Below are positions 1 to 9,100 of a stretch of DNA of 64,000 bases, one piece after another. This DNA comes from Hallerella sp964587155 (GTDB lineage Bacteria; Fibrobacterota; Fibrobacteria; Fibrobacterales; Fibrobacteraceae). Position numbers and translations under genes: made by a program. Positions within the stretch are counted from its first letter, which is position 1. Each line of letters begins with the position of its first letter. The notes under the pieces were generated by a model. That model was given only the letters and a program-made list of their open reading frames with translations. It was not told the DNA's origin and did not search any database. The stretch is taken from the NCBI GenBank assembly GCA_964587155.1, contig CAZPKF010000016.1, positions 1-64,000 on the forward strand, given 5' to 3'.

Positions 1-82
1 GCCTGTAGCCATAAGGGATGGAAGCGTTTTTAGGTCTCCAAATGACACTTAAGCCTAAAATCCGAATTTTATAAAAAACGCC

Positions 83-1732
83 CTATCCGAAAATCCGCGC
101 TTCAAGCGGTTCCAAAACAAACGGAGAATTCCCGGCACAACTTGAAAAAAGGCATTTTTGATTTTTGACCAGTTCCTCGTCAAAAGAAGCCCGTTCCTCG
201 GAAAGATTTACCAAAACGGTAACCGTCTGCGATTCAAATTCGCGTCGAAAAGCGAATATCTGTTCATCTTCTGCAAGGATAGGCGTAAAATTTCCTTTGA
301 CAAGTGCTGCATTTTGCTGGCGAAACGCAGCCAATTTTCGAAACCATGACAGCGGAGAATCCGAACACGCTGACTCCTGCAACACATTTTCCCGGGCGTT
401 TTTTTCACCCAGAGGAATCCAGGGAACACCCTCCGTAAAGCCCGCTTTTGCAGAAGAATCCCAAAGCATCGGAGTCCGCGCGTTGTCCCGGCTGAACTTC
501 TGTACAAATTTCAACGATTCCGCCGGGGAGAATCCTTCGGCAAGTGCAAGTTCGTATTGACTCTGCGAATTCAGTTCCCGGAAATCTTCAATGGCATTCC
601 AACGCGCGTTTCTCATCGCCAGTTCTTCACCTTGGTACACAAAAGGCGTTCCTCGCAACGTGAGGAGGAGCGTTATCAAAGCCTTCCCCGCTTTTTCCGT
701 ATCCGCCCATTCCGAAAAGTAAGCGTTGACCGACCGCGGTTTATCGTGATTTTCAAAAAATACCGGATACCAACTTTTCGAAGTCGATCTTTCGCTGCGG
801 AAAATGGCGCGCTTCACCTCTAGAATGGAAAGTTTGGGCGCACAGAACCAAATATCGCCACCCTGCAAATGATTGAATTCGAAGAGCATGTCAAATACGC
901 CGTCTGCCCCCACCCAATGATTCAGCTCATCGGGAGAAATTCCATTTGCCTCGGCTACAGTGAAAATCGAATTTCCGTCAACGACTTTGCGTTTAAATTC
1001 GCGCACATAATCCAAGATGCCTTCGGAAAACGCCGTCATGGCGTGAACACAAGCCATCCCGTCAGAGGCGTCCGGAGTCCCGTCCGTAAAATGCGCCGGC
1101 TTTTTGATATAAGGAACGGCATCAATGCGAAATCCACCGACTCCTTTTTGCACCCAAAAATTCGCCACGGCATAAAGAGCCTCGCGGACTTCGGGATTAT
1201 CCCAGTTCAAATCCGGTTGAAAATCGCCAAACGTGTGCAAATAGTATTGTCCGCGTTCTTCACACCAAGTCCAGGCAGAGCCTCCAAAAATGCCTCGCCA
1301 ATTTGTCGGCGGACCTCCGTCAGGCTGCGCATTCCGCCAAACGAACCAGTCGCTTTTGGGATTTGTCCTAGACCTTCGAGATTCCAAGAACCAAGCGTGA
1401 TTATCCGAAACATGATTGAATACCAAATCCATCACAATCCGGATGCCGTGTTCCGCAGCCCGGGCAATCAAAGAATCCATGTCGGACATGGTTCCGAAAC
1501 GCGGATCGATGCGGTAAAAATCCTCCACATCGTAACCGTTGTCCTTCATCGGAGATGCGTAAACGGGTGTCAGCCAAATGCAGCCGACATGCAGCGATTC
1601 CAGGTAATCCAAACGGCGCTCAATGCCTTTCAAATCTCCGTAGCCGTCTCCATTTGAATCCTGGAAACTGCCCGGATAAATTTCATAGCAAATCGTCCGC
1701 TTCCACCAATCCGGATCCCGCTGCAAATTCAA
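83..1732 (-). CDS. GH13 alpha-glucosidase / oligo-1,6-glucosidase-like enzyme
   Basis: A 549-residue alpha-amylase-superfamily (GH13) enzyme that should hydrolyse alpha-glucosidic bonds in malto- or isomalto-oligosaccharides. The start fits the oligo-1,6-glucosidase/trehalulose-type subgroup (WWK...YEIYPGSF, DSNGDGYGDL). Catalytic signatures are in order: DLVFNH region, nucleophile D204 in GGFRIDAV, acid/base E261 in TVAEANG, and D330 in FFENHD. There is no signal peptide, so it is probably cytoplasmic and acts on imported or stored oligosaccharides. The start is a TTG at 1732, because AGGAAG lies 6 nt upstream and this codon follows the ettA stop by 10 nt; the frame stays open upstream but would run into ettA. 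It is the last gene of the operon with ettA. The exact substrate cannot be read from sequence. Confidence 0.85.
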   Translation of the reverse strand: MNLQRDPDWWKRTICYEIYPGSFQDSNGDGYGDLKGIERRLDYLESLHVGCIWLTPVYASPMKDNGYDVEDFYRIDPRFGTMSDMDSLIARAAEHGIRIVMDLVFNHVSDNHAWFLESRRSRTNPKSDWFVWRNAQPDGGPPTNWRGIFGGSAWTWCEERGQYYLHTFGDFQPDLNWDNPEVREALYAVANFWVQKGVGGFRIDAVPYIKKPAHFTDGTPDASDGMACVHAMTAFSEGILDYVREFKRKVVDGNSIFTVAEANGISPDELNHWVGADGVFDMLFEFNHLQGGDIWFCAPKLSILEVKRAIFRSERSTSKSWYPVFFENHDKPRSVNAYFSEWADTEKAGKALITLLLTLRGTPFVYQGEELAMRNARWNAIEDFRELNSQSQYELALAEGFSPAESLKFVQKFSRDNARTPMLWDSSAKAGFTEGVPWIPLGEKNARENVLQESACSDSPLSWFRKLAAFRQQNAALVKGNFTPILAEDEQIFAFRREFESQTVTVLVNLSEERASFDEELVKNQKCLFSSCAGNSPFVLEPLEARIFG

Positions 1733-1742
1733 AAGAATCTTC

Positions 1743-3422
1743 CTATTCGCGGGTGAGCGTTTTGTAACGGAAGCGCTTCGGCGTATCGGCATCATCGCCC
1801 ATGCGGCGGCGATAATCCGCTTCGTATTCGCTCCAGTTGCCTTCAAACCAGACTACCTTGGAATCGCCCTCGTAAGCCAGGATGTGTGTCGCCACGCGAT
1901 CCAAAAACCAGCGGTCGTGCGAAATGATGACAGCGCAACCTGCGAAACGGAGAATCGCCTGTTCCAACGCCTGCAACGTTTCAATATCCAAATCGTTCGT
2001 CGGTTCATCGAGGAACAGCAGATTTCCCGGATGCTGCAAATTTTTCGCCATCAGAACCCGGTTGCGTTCACCGCCAGAAAGGACAGAAAGTTTTTTCTGC
2101 TGATCCGCTCCTGTGAAGTTGAAAAGTCCGCAATAAGCGCGACCGTTCATTTTGCGTTCCCCCAAAACGATTTCGTCCTTTCCTCCCGTAATCGTTTCGA
2201 AAACGGTCTTGGAATCGTCAAGGCTTTCACGCCCCTGTTCCATCGTTATCATTTCGACTGTTTCGCCGATTTTAAGGGTTCCCGCATCGGGAGTTTCCTT
2301 TCCCGTGATCATCCGGAAAAGAGTCGATTTACCCGCTCCGTTCGGACCGATAATGCCCACAATGCCCGACCGCGGCAACGTAAACGACAAATCTTCGAAC
2401 AAAAGCTTGTCGCCATAGGCTTTTTTCAAGTTTTCCGCTTGAATGACTACATTGCCAAGGCGTTTTCCGTTCGGAATGTAAATCTGCGCCACTTTGACCT
2501 GTTCCCGGCTGTCTTCCGCAAGCAATTCTTCGTATGCGTTCAAACGGGCCTTGTTTTTCGCTTGACGCGCCTTGGGACTTTGCTTCACCCATTCGCGTTC
2601 CCGGGCAAGCCTTTTTTGTCTGTCGGACTCTCCTTTTTCTTCGTTCTTCATCCTGTCTAGCTTTTGATCCAGCCATTCCGCATAATTGCCTTGCCAGGGG
2701 ATGCCTCGTCCGCGGTCGATTTCCAAAATCCAGCCAGTCACGTTGTCAAGGAAATACCGGTCATGCGTCACCAAAATGACGGAGCCTTTGTATTCGCGCA
2801 AATGCCGTTCCAACCAAGCGACGGATTCCGCGTCCAGATGGTTTGTCGGTTCGTCGAGGAGCAAAAGATCCGGTTCTTCTAGAAGTAAGCGGCAAAGGGC
2901 AACGCGGCGTTTTTCCCCGCCAGAAAGATTGGTCACGGGCCAATCACCCGGCGGACAATTGAGCGCGTCCATCGCAATTTCAATTTTGCGGTCGAGACTC
3001 CAAAGGTCTTCGGCATCGATTTTATCCTGCAACTTACCCTGTTCTTCCATGAGCTTTTCCATTTCGTCATCGCTCATCGGTTCCGCAAACTTCATCGAAA
3101 TTTCATTGTAACGGTCGAGGATCGCCTGTTTCTTCGCGACGGCCTGCATCACGTTTTCTTTGACTGTCAATTCCGGATTTAATTGAGGCTCTTGCGGAAG
3201 ATATCCCGCCGAGCGACCCGGTTCAATCCAGGCTTCGCCCTGAAATTCCTTGTCAATACCCGCCATGATGCGGAGAAGTGTCGACTTACCGCTGCCATTC
3301 GTACCGATAATGCCGATTTTCGCCCCATAATAAAAGCTGAGCGAAATGTCCTTCAGCACCGTCTTTCCGGGCGGATACGTCTTGGTCATTCGGTTCATGT
3401 AAAAAACAAATTTTTCGGCCAT
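1743..3422 (-). CDS. ettA: energy-dependent translational throttle protein EttA (ABC-F ATPase)
   Basis: A 559-residue ABC-F protein with two ATPase cassettes and no membrane segments. Walker A motifs GTNGSGKS (residues 40-47) and GPNGAGKS, and signatures LSGGEKRR and LSGGERNR, are intact; DEPTNHLD and DEPTNDLD supply both Walker B regions. The N-terminus (KTYPPGKTVLKDISLSFYYG) and the overall length are typical of EttA, which binds the ribosomal E site and gates the first elongation step according to ATP/ADP status. AAAGGAATCCC precedes the ATG. The gene starts 9 nt after the stop of the membrane-protein gene and is followed by GH13, so translation control and carbohydrate genes are co-transcribed. 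Family assignment is firm; the EttA subgroup is called from motif layout. Confidence 0.95.
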   Translation of the reverse strand: MAEKFVFYMNRMTKTYPPGKTVLKDISLSFYYGAKIGIIGTNGSGKSTLLRIMAGIDKEFQGEAWIEPGRSAGYLPQEPQLNPELTVKENVMQAVAKKQAILDRYNEISMKFAEPMSDDEMEKLMEEQGKLQDKIDAEDLWSLDRKIEIAMDALNCPPGDWPVTNLSGGEKRRVALCRLLLEEPDLLLLDEPTNHLDAESVAWLERHLREYKGSVILVTHDRYFLDNVTGWILEIDRGRGIPWQGNYAEWLDQKLDRMKNEEKGESDRQKRLAREREWVKQSPKARQAKNKARLNAYEELLAEDSREQVKVAQIYIPNGKRLGNVVIQAENLKKAYGDKLLFEDLSFTLPRSGIVGIIGPNGAGKSTLFRMITGKETPDAGTLKIGETVEMITMEQGRESLDDSKTVFETITGGKDEIVLGERKMNGRAYCGLFNFTGADQQKKLSVLSGGERNRVLMAKNLQHPGNLLFLDEPTNDLDIETLQALEQAILRFAGCAVIISHDRWFLDRVATHILAYEGDSKVVWFEGNWSEYEADYRRRMGDDADTPKRFRYKTLTRE

Positions 3423-3431
3423 GGGATTCCT

Positions 3432-4007
3432 TTACTTCGAATTCTGAAGATGACTTGGGGTGAGTTCTTTTTTCTGTTGGCGGCGTTTCGCACGCCACGT
3501 TTTGATGAGGACTGTCAAATTCATTGCGACGCCTATTGCAAGCAAGAATGTAGCGCAATACGTTCCTACGCCCGGTTCCACCGTCAAAAAATCATAATGC
3601 TCCGTATGGACTGTCACCGAAAGCCTGTATACAAAGACCCACAGAGAAACAAAGGCGGCAAGCCCCATCGCCAAAGAAGCGAGCGGAGAAAAAAGTGCGA
3701 ACACGGCCGCTAACGCAACCGAGAGGAATATGGGGAGAACGACCGTTTTAATTTGTCCTAGAGGCTGCTCCAAGAACGTTCGCATTTCCGGAGCGTTGGA
3801 CTTCATTTCTTCGATTTTGACCGCATAATCTTCGGACAAGAAACTTTCTGGAGTTTTCTGGACTAAGAGCGAGTAAGCGTTTGGCTCCGCAATGGGAATT
3901 TCCGTTCCCGAACAGGAGACATTGACCAAGGGAAAAAGAAAAGCGACAAAAATAAGGGCAAAGGGAAATGCTGTCAGCTTTTGAAAGAGTTTCAAATCGG
4001 GTTTCAT
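3432..4007 (-). CDS. four-helix inner-membrane protein, unknown function
   Basis: A 191-residue protein that I do not recognise. About four hydrophobic segments are visible: roughly residues 10-30 (rich in F, L, A, V), 88-108, 112-135 and 152-175. A loop of about 55 residues between the first two contains SCSG and probably faces the periplasm. The C-terminus is basic (KTWRAKRRQQKK), which places it in the cytoplasm by the positive-inside rule. The ATG at 4007 overlaps the stop of the SUMF1-domain gene as ATGA, with GGAAG just upstream, so the two are translationally coupled. Coupling to a secreted SUMF1-domain protein suggests an envelope role, but nothing more specific can be supported. Confidence 0.7.
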   Translation of the reverse strand: MKPDLKLFQKLTAFPFALIFVAFLFPLVNVSCSGTEIPIAEPNAYSLLVQKTPESFLSEDYAVKIEEMKSNAPEMRTFLEQPLGQIKTVVLPIFLSVALAAVFALFSPLASLAMGLAAFVSLWVFVYRLSVTVHTEHYDFLTVEPGVGTYCATFLLAIGVAMNLTVLIKTWRAKRRQQKKELTPSHLQNSK

Positions 4008-6109
4008 GGACTTCCTTTCGTTTTTGGGGGGAACGCGCAACGGAATCCGAGCGTATTCGACCAATACCGCGGATCTTCATCGTCCCGGTCCGTCATATCC
4101 AATTCGTCTTCCTGTTGGCTTTTCCAAGAACCACCTTTGAAAACGCGGCTGTCGCCAAAGAAGGAGCCTGTCGGATTTTCACTTTCCACATAGAAAGAAA
4201 TCCACGAATAGGAATCGCGGGTCCATTCCGCTACATTGCCCGAGACATCATAAAGTCCCCAGGCATTCGGTTTCGCGGAAGCGACCCGTTTGGGACTGTC
4301 GGTACGGAAGACTGCGTATTGGAACGCCTGGTCGCCATCTTTCAAACGCCAGACAGAACCTTCGTTCGTTCCTGCACGGGCCGCAAATTCCCATTGAGCT
4401 TCTGTCGGAAGGTCTCCGCCTATCGCTTGGCAGAATTTACGGGCCTTGCTCCAATTTACATTGTGTGCAGGCATAAGGCTATCGTCAAACGTGAATTTCG
4501 TCGTCGAATCTTTCATCACATCGCGAAATTCGCCCACAGTGACTTCTGTTTTCCGGATGCCGAACGGTGACATGCGCACGATCCGTCCACGGAAACGGAA
4601 TGAACCCGAATCGATTTGGACAATTTCGCGGCTCACATTCGAAAAAGTCGAATCCGGAGCTCGGAGTGAGTCTTGGGAGAGCGTATCCGTCAAAACGGAT
4701 TCTTTTGCCACGCCCGCCGAATCGGTTTTCGCAGAAAGCCATTCCCGGACTTCCTTTTCCAATAGAACTGCCGGCGGCAAAATAAATGTTCCCACTCCCA
4801 AAACGGAGCTGTCTTTTTCCGGGTATTCCACGCGGAGAAAGCGATACTGGTGACGGCTTTTCACCTTGAACCCATCGTATATCCAAACCGGTTTGTTTTC
4901 AAAGACGAGAACAAACCGCATCTGAGTCGAGTCCGCCATTTTTTTCAGGCGTTCATTGGAAATTGCCGGCGAAAAAGTTCCCTTCCACTGCACATGGACG
5001 CGGGAAAGCGTATCGCGGAAATCAAGCGAAAGCGCGGAGTCTTCCCAAATACAAGAATCTGGAGAAATTTCCAACCGGAGCGTGTCTTTTTGTTGCTGTT
5101 CAAGCCGATCCCGGAGCGCTTCACTGAGCTGCATCGCATGGGAAAGCTTGTGTGAAAGCCATTGGGAACGGGCACGGGAACGGGTTGATTCAAAAGCGGA
5201 AACGTAAGCGGCATACTGCGGATTTTTTTCGGACATACCTAGAGGAGGGCGTTTCAACGCCGGATAAAGGGAGTCGAATGCAGAAAATCCCCTATCCAGT
5301 TGCGCTTTGGACAAATCTTCCACGAAACGGTCATACAGAGCTTCTGTTTCCCGCAAATTCCGCGTTGCAGAAATCTGTTTCAACGAAACTCCCGTCTGCA
5401 CGGCATAAGCCACCGTATCCCAAGGAACCAAAACCGGTTTCAAGTGAGAAGTCCGACCCGTCGTCACACGAACTCCGGAAACAACCGGATACATTCCCGG
5501 ACTTTGCAATGCAGCGAAAAAAAGTCCCGTGTCGACAGGCGAAAAAGTCACTGGAGCTAGAAAGGATTCCGCACCGACTTCAACAGTCGTGCCTTTGGGC
5601 TCATCGGCCACGGAAACAATTCCCGAAAGGGGTGCCGGTTCAAGCCGTTGCCATTTTCCGTTTTTCAAAAAGAACAGTTCCGGCACGCGGGAAGAATACA
5701 GGTATTTTTGGTCAAAATAAATTTCGGATTCATCTTGGTAAGGCTTTGCCCGCGTCGATGCGTAAAAGCGCAAATGAACGGCTTCATAAATGGACAAACG
5801 GTTCGCCTGCAAACTAAAAGCGTTAAGATTCCCAAAGCATTCCCCTTTTGCCGGTCCCGAATACCAAGCGTAATGATTCCCCTTGATTTTTTCCCTCAAA
5901 AAAAGGGTTCCTGCCTTCAACGGGAAATGCACCTTTTCCGAACGGAGGTGTGTCGAATCCCCGCCATCGATACAGACGTTCTCGGCATTCAGAATTTTAC
6001 TTCCTTCCCGGAATTGTCTATCGGGAACAGAATAACGGTAATCGATAGTTCCTCCAGCCACAGCCAGAGAAAACAAAAAGGGAAAAGCCGTCCAAATTTT
6101 AAATGCCAT
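4004..6109 (-). CDS. secreted protein with C-terminal SUMF1 (formylglycine-generating-enzyme-like) domain
   Basis: A 701-residue exported protein. The start is at 6109 (GGAGATCCC then ATG), followed by a signal peptide with hydrophobic core WTAFPFLFSLAVAGG. The first 490 or so residues have no family I recognise. The last 200 are a SUMF1/FGE-sulfatase fold: IRKTEVTVGEF, LPTEAQWEFAARAG, WGLYDVSGNVAEWT, VFKGGSW and LGFRCA. Many bacterial members of this fold are non-enzymatic or lectin-like, and the paired active-site cysteines of true FGEs are not evident, so sulfatase maturation should not be assumed. T9SS proteins GldJ/GldK also carry this fold, but this protein has no lipobox. It heads an operon with the membrane protein, ettA and GH13. 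Confidence 0.75.
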   Translation of the reverse strand: MAFKIWTAFPFLFSLAVAGGTIDYRYSVPDRQFREGSKILNAENVCIDGGDSTHLRSEKVHFPLKAGTLFLREKIKGNHYAWYSGPAKGECFGNLNAFSLQANRLSIYEAVHLRFYASTRAKPYQDESEIYFDQKYLYSSRVPELFFLKNGKWQRLEPAPLSGIVSVADEPKGTTVEVGAESFLAPVTFSPVDTGLFFAALQSPGMYPVVSGVRVTTGRTSHLKPVLVPWDTVAYAVQTGVSLKQISATRNLRETEALYDRFVEDLSKAQLDRGFSAFDSLYPALKRPPLGMSEKNPQYAAYVSAFESTRSRARSQWLSHKLSHAMQLSEALRDRLEQQQKDTLRLEISPDSCIWEDSALSLDFRDTLSRVHVQWKGTFSPAISNERLKKMADSTQMRFVLVFENKPVWIYDGFKVKSRHQYRFLRVEYPEKDSSVLGVGTFILPPAVLLEKEVREWLSAKTDSAGVAKESVLTDTLSQDSLRAPDSTFSNVSREIVQIDSGSFRFRGRIVRMSPFGIRKTEVTVGEFRDVMKDSTTKFTFDDSLMPAHNVNWSKARKFCQAIGGDLPTEAQWEFAARAGTNEGSVWRLKDGDQAFQYAVFRTDSPKRVASAKPNAWGLYDVSGNVAEWTRDSYSWISFYVESENPTGSFFGDSRVFKGGSWKSQQEDELDMTDRDDEDPRYWSNTLGFRCAFPPKTKGSP

Positions 6110-6132
6110 GGGATCTCCAGGAAAAGTCCTTT

Positions 6133-6140
6133 CCAATTTA
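6133..6140 (-). promoter_or_regulatory. candidate -7 box (TAAATTGG) of the SUMF1-ettA-GH13 operon
   Basis: On the minus strand TAAATTGG lies 23 nt before the ATG at 6109, in the short gap after uvrA. It resembles the TAnnTTTG/TAAATTtn boxes seen before other genes in this window. No convincing -33 element was identified. Confidence 0.35.
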
Positions 6141-6171
6141 AGTTAAAAATGGGAAAAGCGGCAGAGCGGAA

Positions 6172-9100
6172 TCATTTTTTCCCGGCAGGAATCCCCGCAT
6201 AAGTCACGAATCCGCCCGCATCTCCGCCAGAAGGTCCCAATTCTACGATATAATCGGAAAGGCGGATGATATCCGGATGGTGTTCGATGAGGATAATTGT
6301 ATTCCCCCGCGCCGAAAGTTTCCGCAAAAGATTCCAAAGGATTTGAACATCTTTCAAATGAAGCCCTGTCGTCGGCTCATCCAACAGATAAAGCACGCCT
6401 TTGCGACCGTTTCCCCGCGAAAGCTCCGCCGCAAGTTTCATCCTTTGAGCTTCTCCGCCAGAAAGCGTTGTGACCGATTGTCCCAGCCGCAAATACCCCA
6501 GTCCCACATCCAAAAGGATTTGGATTTTCTTGACAATTTTGGGAATGTCCTTGAAAAATTCGCAAGCTTCATCAATGCGCATCGAAAGCACGTCGGCGAT
6601 ATTCTTTCCGCGAAATTCCACCGCCAGCGTTTCTTGATTATAGCGTTTTCCATGGCAGGCTTCGCAAGTTTCCCAAACATCTGAAAGAAAATGCATTTCC
6701 ACCGATACCACACCACGGCCTTCACACGCTTCGCAACGACCTCCGGCGCAATTGTAACTGAAACGATTCGCGCCAAATCCCTTCATCTTGGAAACTTCCA
6801 TTTTAGCAAACAGCTCCCGGATGGGATTCAAGACTCCCGTAAAACTCGCCGGCGTTGAACGCGGTGTTCCGGAAATCGGACTCTGGTCCACCGCCAAAAC
6901 GTCAACAACGGTTTCTGGGAATTTTGTCCGCAAGCGCGCCCGTTTACGTTTTTCTCCACGGGAAAAAGCGTCTTTCATCAAAGGCAAAATTTCGTCCATC
7001 ACCAAAGAACTTTTTCCCGATCCGGAAACTCCGCAAACTGTTGAAATGCGGTTTTCGGGAAAACGGACCGAAACGTCCTTCAGATTATGGGAAGACAAGT
7101 GCTGAAATTCAAAACAGGGCGCATTTTCTGGAATGGGTTCGAGCGGCGGATTGTAAACGGGAACACTGCCCGTCAAATACCTGACCGTTTCACTTTTCGG
7201 AAACTTTTTAAGTGCGGATTTTCGGGAAAGGCTGCCTGGAGAACCCTCTGCGACAATTTCTCCGCCGTATTCTCCAGCCGCCGGTCCCAAATCAATCAAG
7301 TGATCCGCGCCGCGAATCATTTCCAAATCGTGTTCTACGACTATGAGCGTATTCCCTAAATTCCTCAACTGATACAGGGAATCCAACAGTTTTTTTGTAT
7401 CGCTCTGGTGCAATCCCACCGTCGGTTCATCAAGAACATACATGACACCTTCAAGGCCGCTGCCGATTTGACTTGCCAAGCGGATTCTCTGCGATTCCCC
7501 GCCAGAAAGAGTGTCTCCCGTACGATTTAAATTCAAATAGCCTAGGCCTACGCTTTCAAGAAATTCCAATCGGCCTAAAATTTCACGGCAAAGAGGCTTC
7601 GCCACCGTTTCCCTGGATTTGTCCAAGCGGAGCTTCCGGAACCATTCCCTTGCATCGCAAATGGTCATTTCCGAAGCTTCCGTAACATTCTTTCCGGCAA
7701 TAGTCACCGATCGGATTTCGGGTTTTAAACGAGCGCCGTGGCAATCGGGGCAAATTTTTCCATCGACAACTCCCAAGCCCGAACACGTTTCGCAGGCGCC
7801 CCAATGCGTATTGAAACTAAACTGTTTGGGATCTAAATTCCGGGTCAAATAATAATGGCAATGTTCACAACTGGGGAAAAGGGAATGTGGAGCGATTTTT
7901 CCTCCTTTGATCCGCACCCCTGCAGAATGCATTCCATCGTGATAGGCGCGTTCCAACGCCTCGGCAAGCCGCGGCGCATTCGCTTCCGAAACCACAATCC
8001 TGTCCGAGACCGCATATACATTTTTCACCGTTTGGGAAATCGTTTTTAACGGCAATTCCCGCAATTTCCCATCCATCAAGATCTGACGATATCCCAAATC
8101 CTGCAAACGCCCGGAAAGTTCCGGAATTTTTTTTGCATCCGCAGCTATCCATTCCACATTGGCATCCGCAATAAATATCGGAGTCAAAATTTCAACCATT
8201 TTCCCAGAAGCCTTATCGAGTAAATTTCCGATAATGGACGAAATGGGTGACGACTGGAGAGAACGTCCGCAATGCGGACAATGAGCTTCTCCCGCCCGCG
8301 CCCAAAGGATGCGGAAATAGTCGTAAATTTCCGTCAAAGTCGCCACCGTACTTCTGGGACTTTTCGAAGCGCTTCCCTGATCAATCGCTATCGCCGGAGA
8401 AAGCCCCCGAATAACATCAACGGCACCGCGGTCCGGACGCCCCAAAAAACGCCTCGCATACGTACTCAACGTTTCCACAAATCGGCGCTGCCCCTCTGCA
8501 AATAAAGTATGAAACGCCAAACTGGATTTTCCCGAACCCGACACGCCAGAAATCACCGTCAACTGATGCCGAGGTATGGTTACTGAAAAATTTTTCAAGT
8601 TGTGTTTTTTCGCACCGACGACTTGAATATCCAAAGATTCCACTTGGGAGCGTTTTCGCACCGCGGAATGGGCCACCGTCTTTTCCGACGCAAGAACTTC
8701 TGCGAGAAACGCTCCTGTCAGCGACTTGGGATTTCGCGAGACCTCTTCGGGAGTTCCCACGGCGACGACTTCGCCGCCACGCGCGCCAGCATCCGGTCCC
8801 ATGTCGATAATCCAATCCGCGCATTTGATGACATCCATATTGTGTTCAATAATCACCATGCTGTTTCCCAAATTCCGCAACCGGCTTAAGCAATCCAGCA
8901 AACGGCGAATGTCTTCAAAATGAAGGCCTGTCGTCGGTTCATCGAGTAAGTACAGGGTTTTCCCCGTTCCCGGTCGGCGAAGTTCCGTGGCGATCTTTAT
9001 CCGCTGCGCTTCACCGCCCGAAAGCGTTGTCGAAGGCTGACCAAGCGTCAAATACCCCAAGCCGATATCCTTCAACAATTCCAAAGGTTCTGCAATTTTG

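Noticed and set aside
869..1657. A 262-codon plus-strand frame opposite the GH13 gene
   Set aside because: It lies wholly antisense to a motif-complete enzyme, has no family features and no ribosome site.
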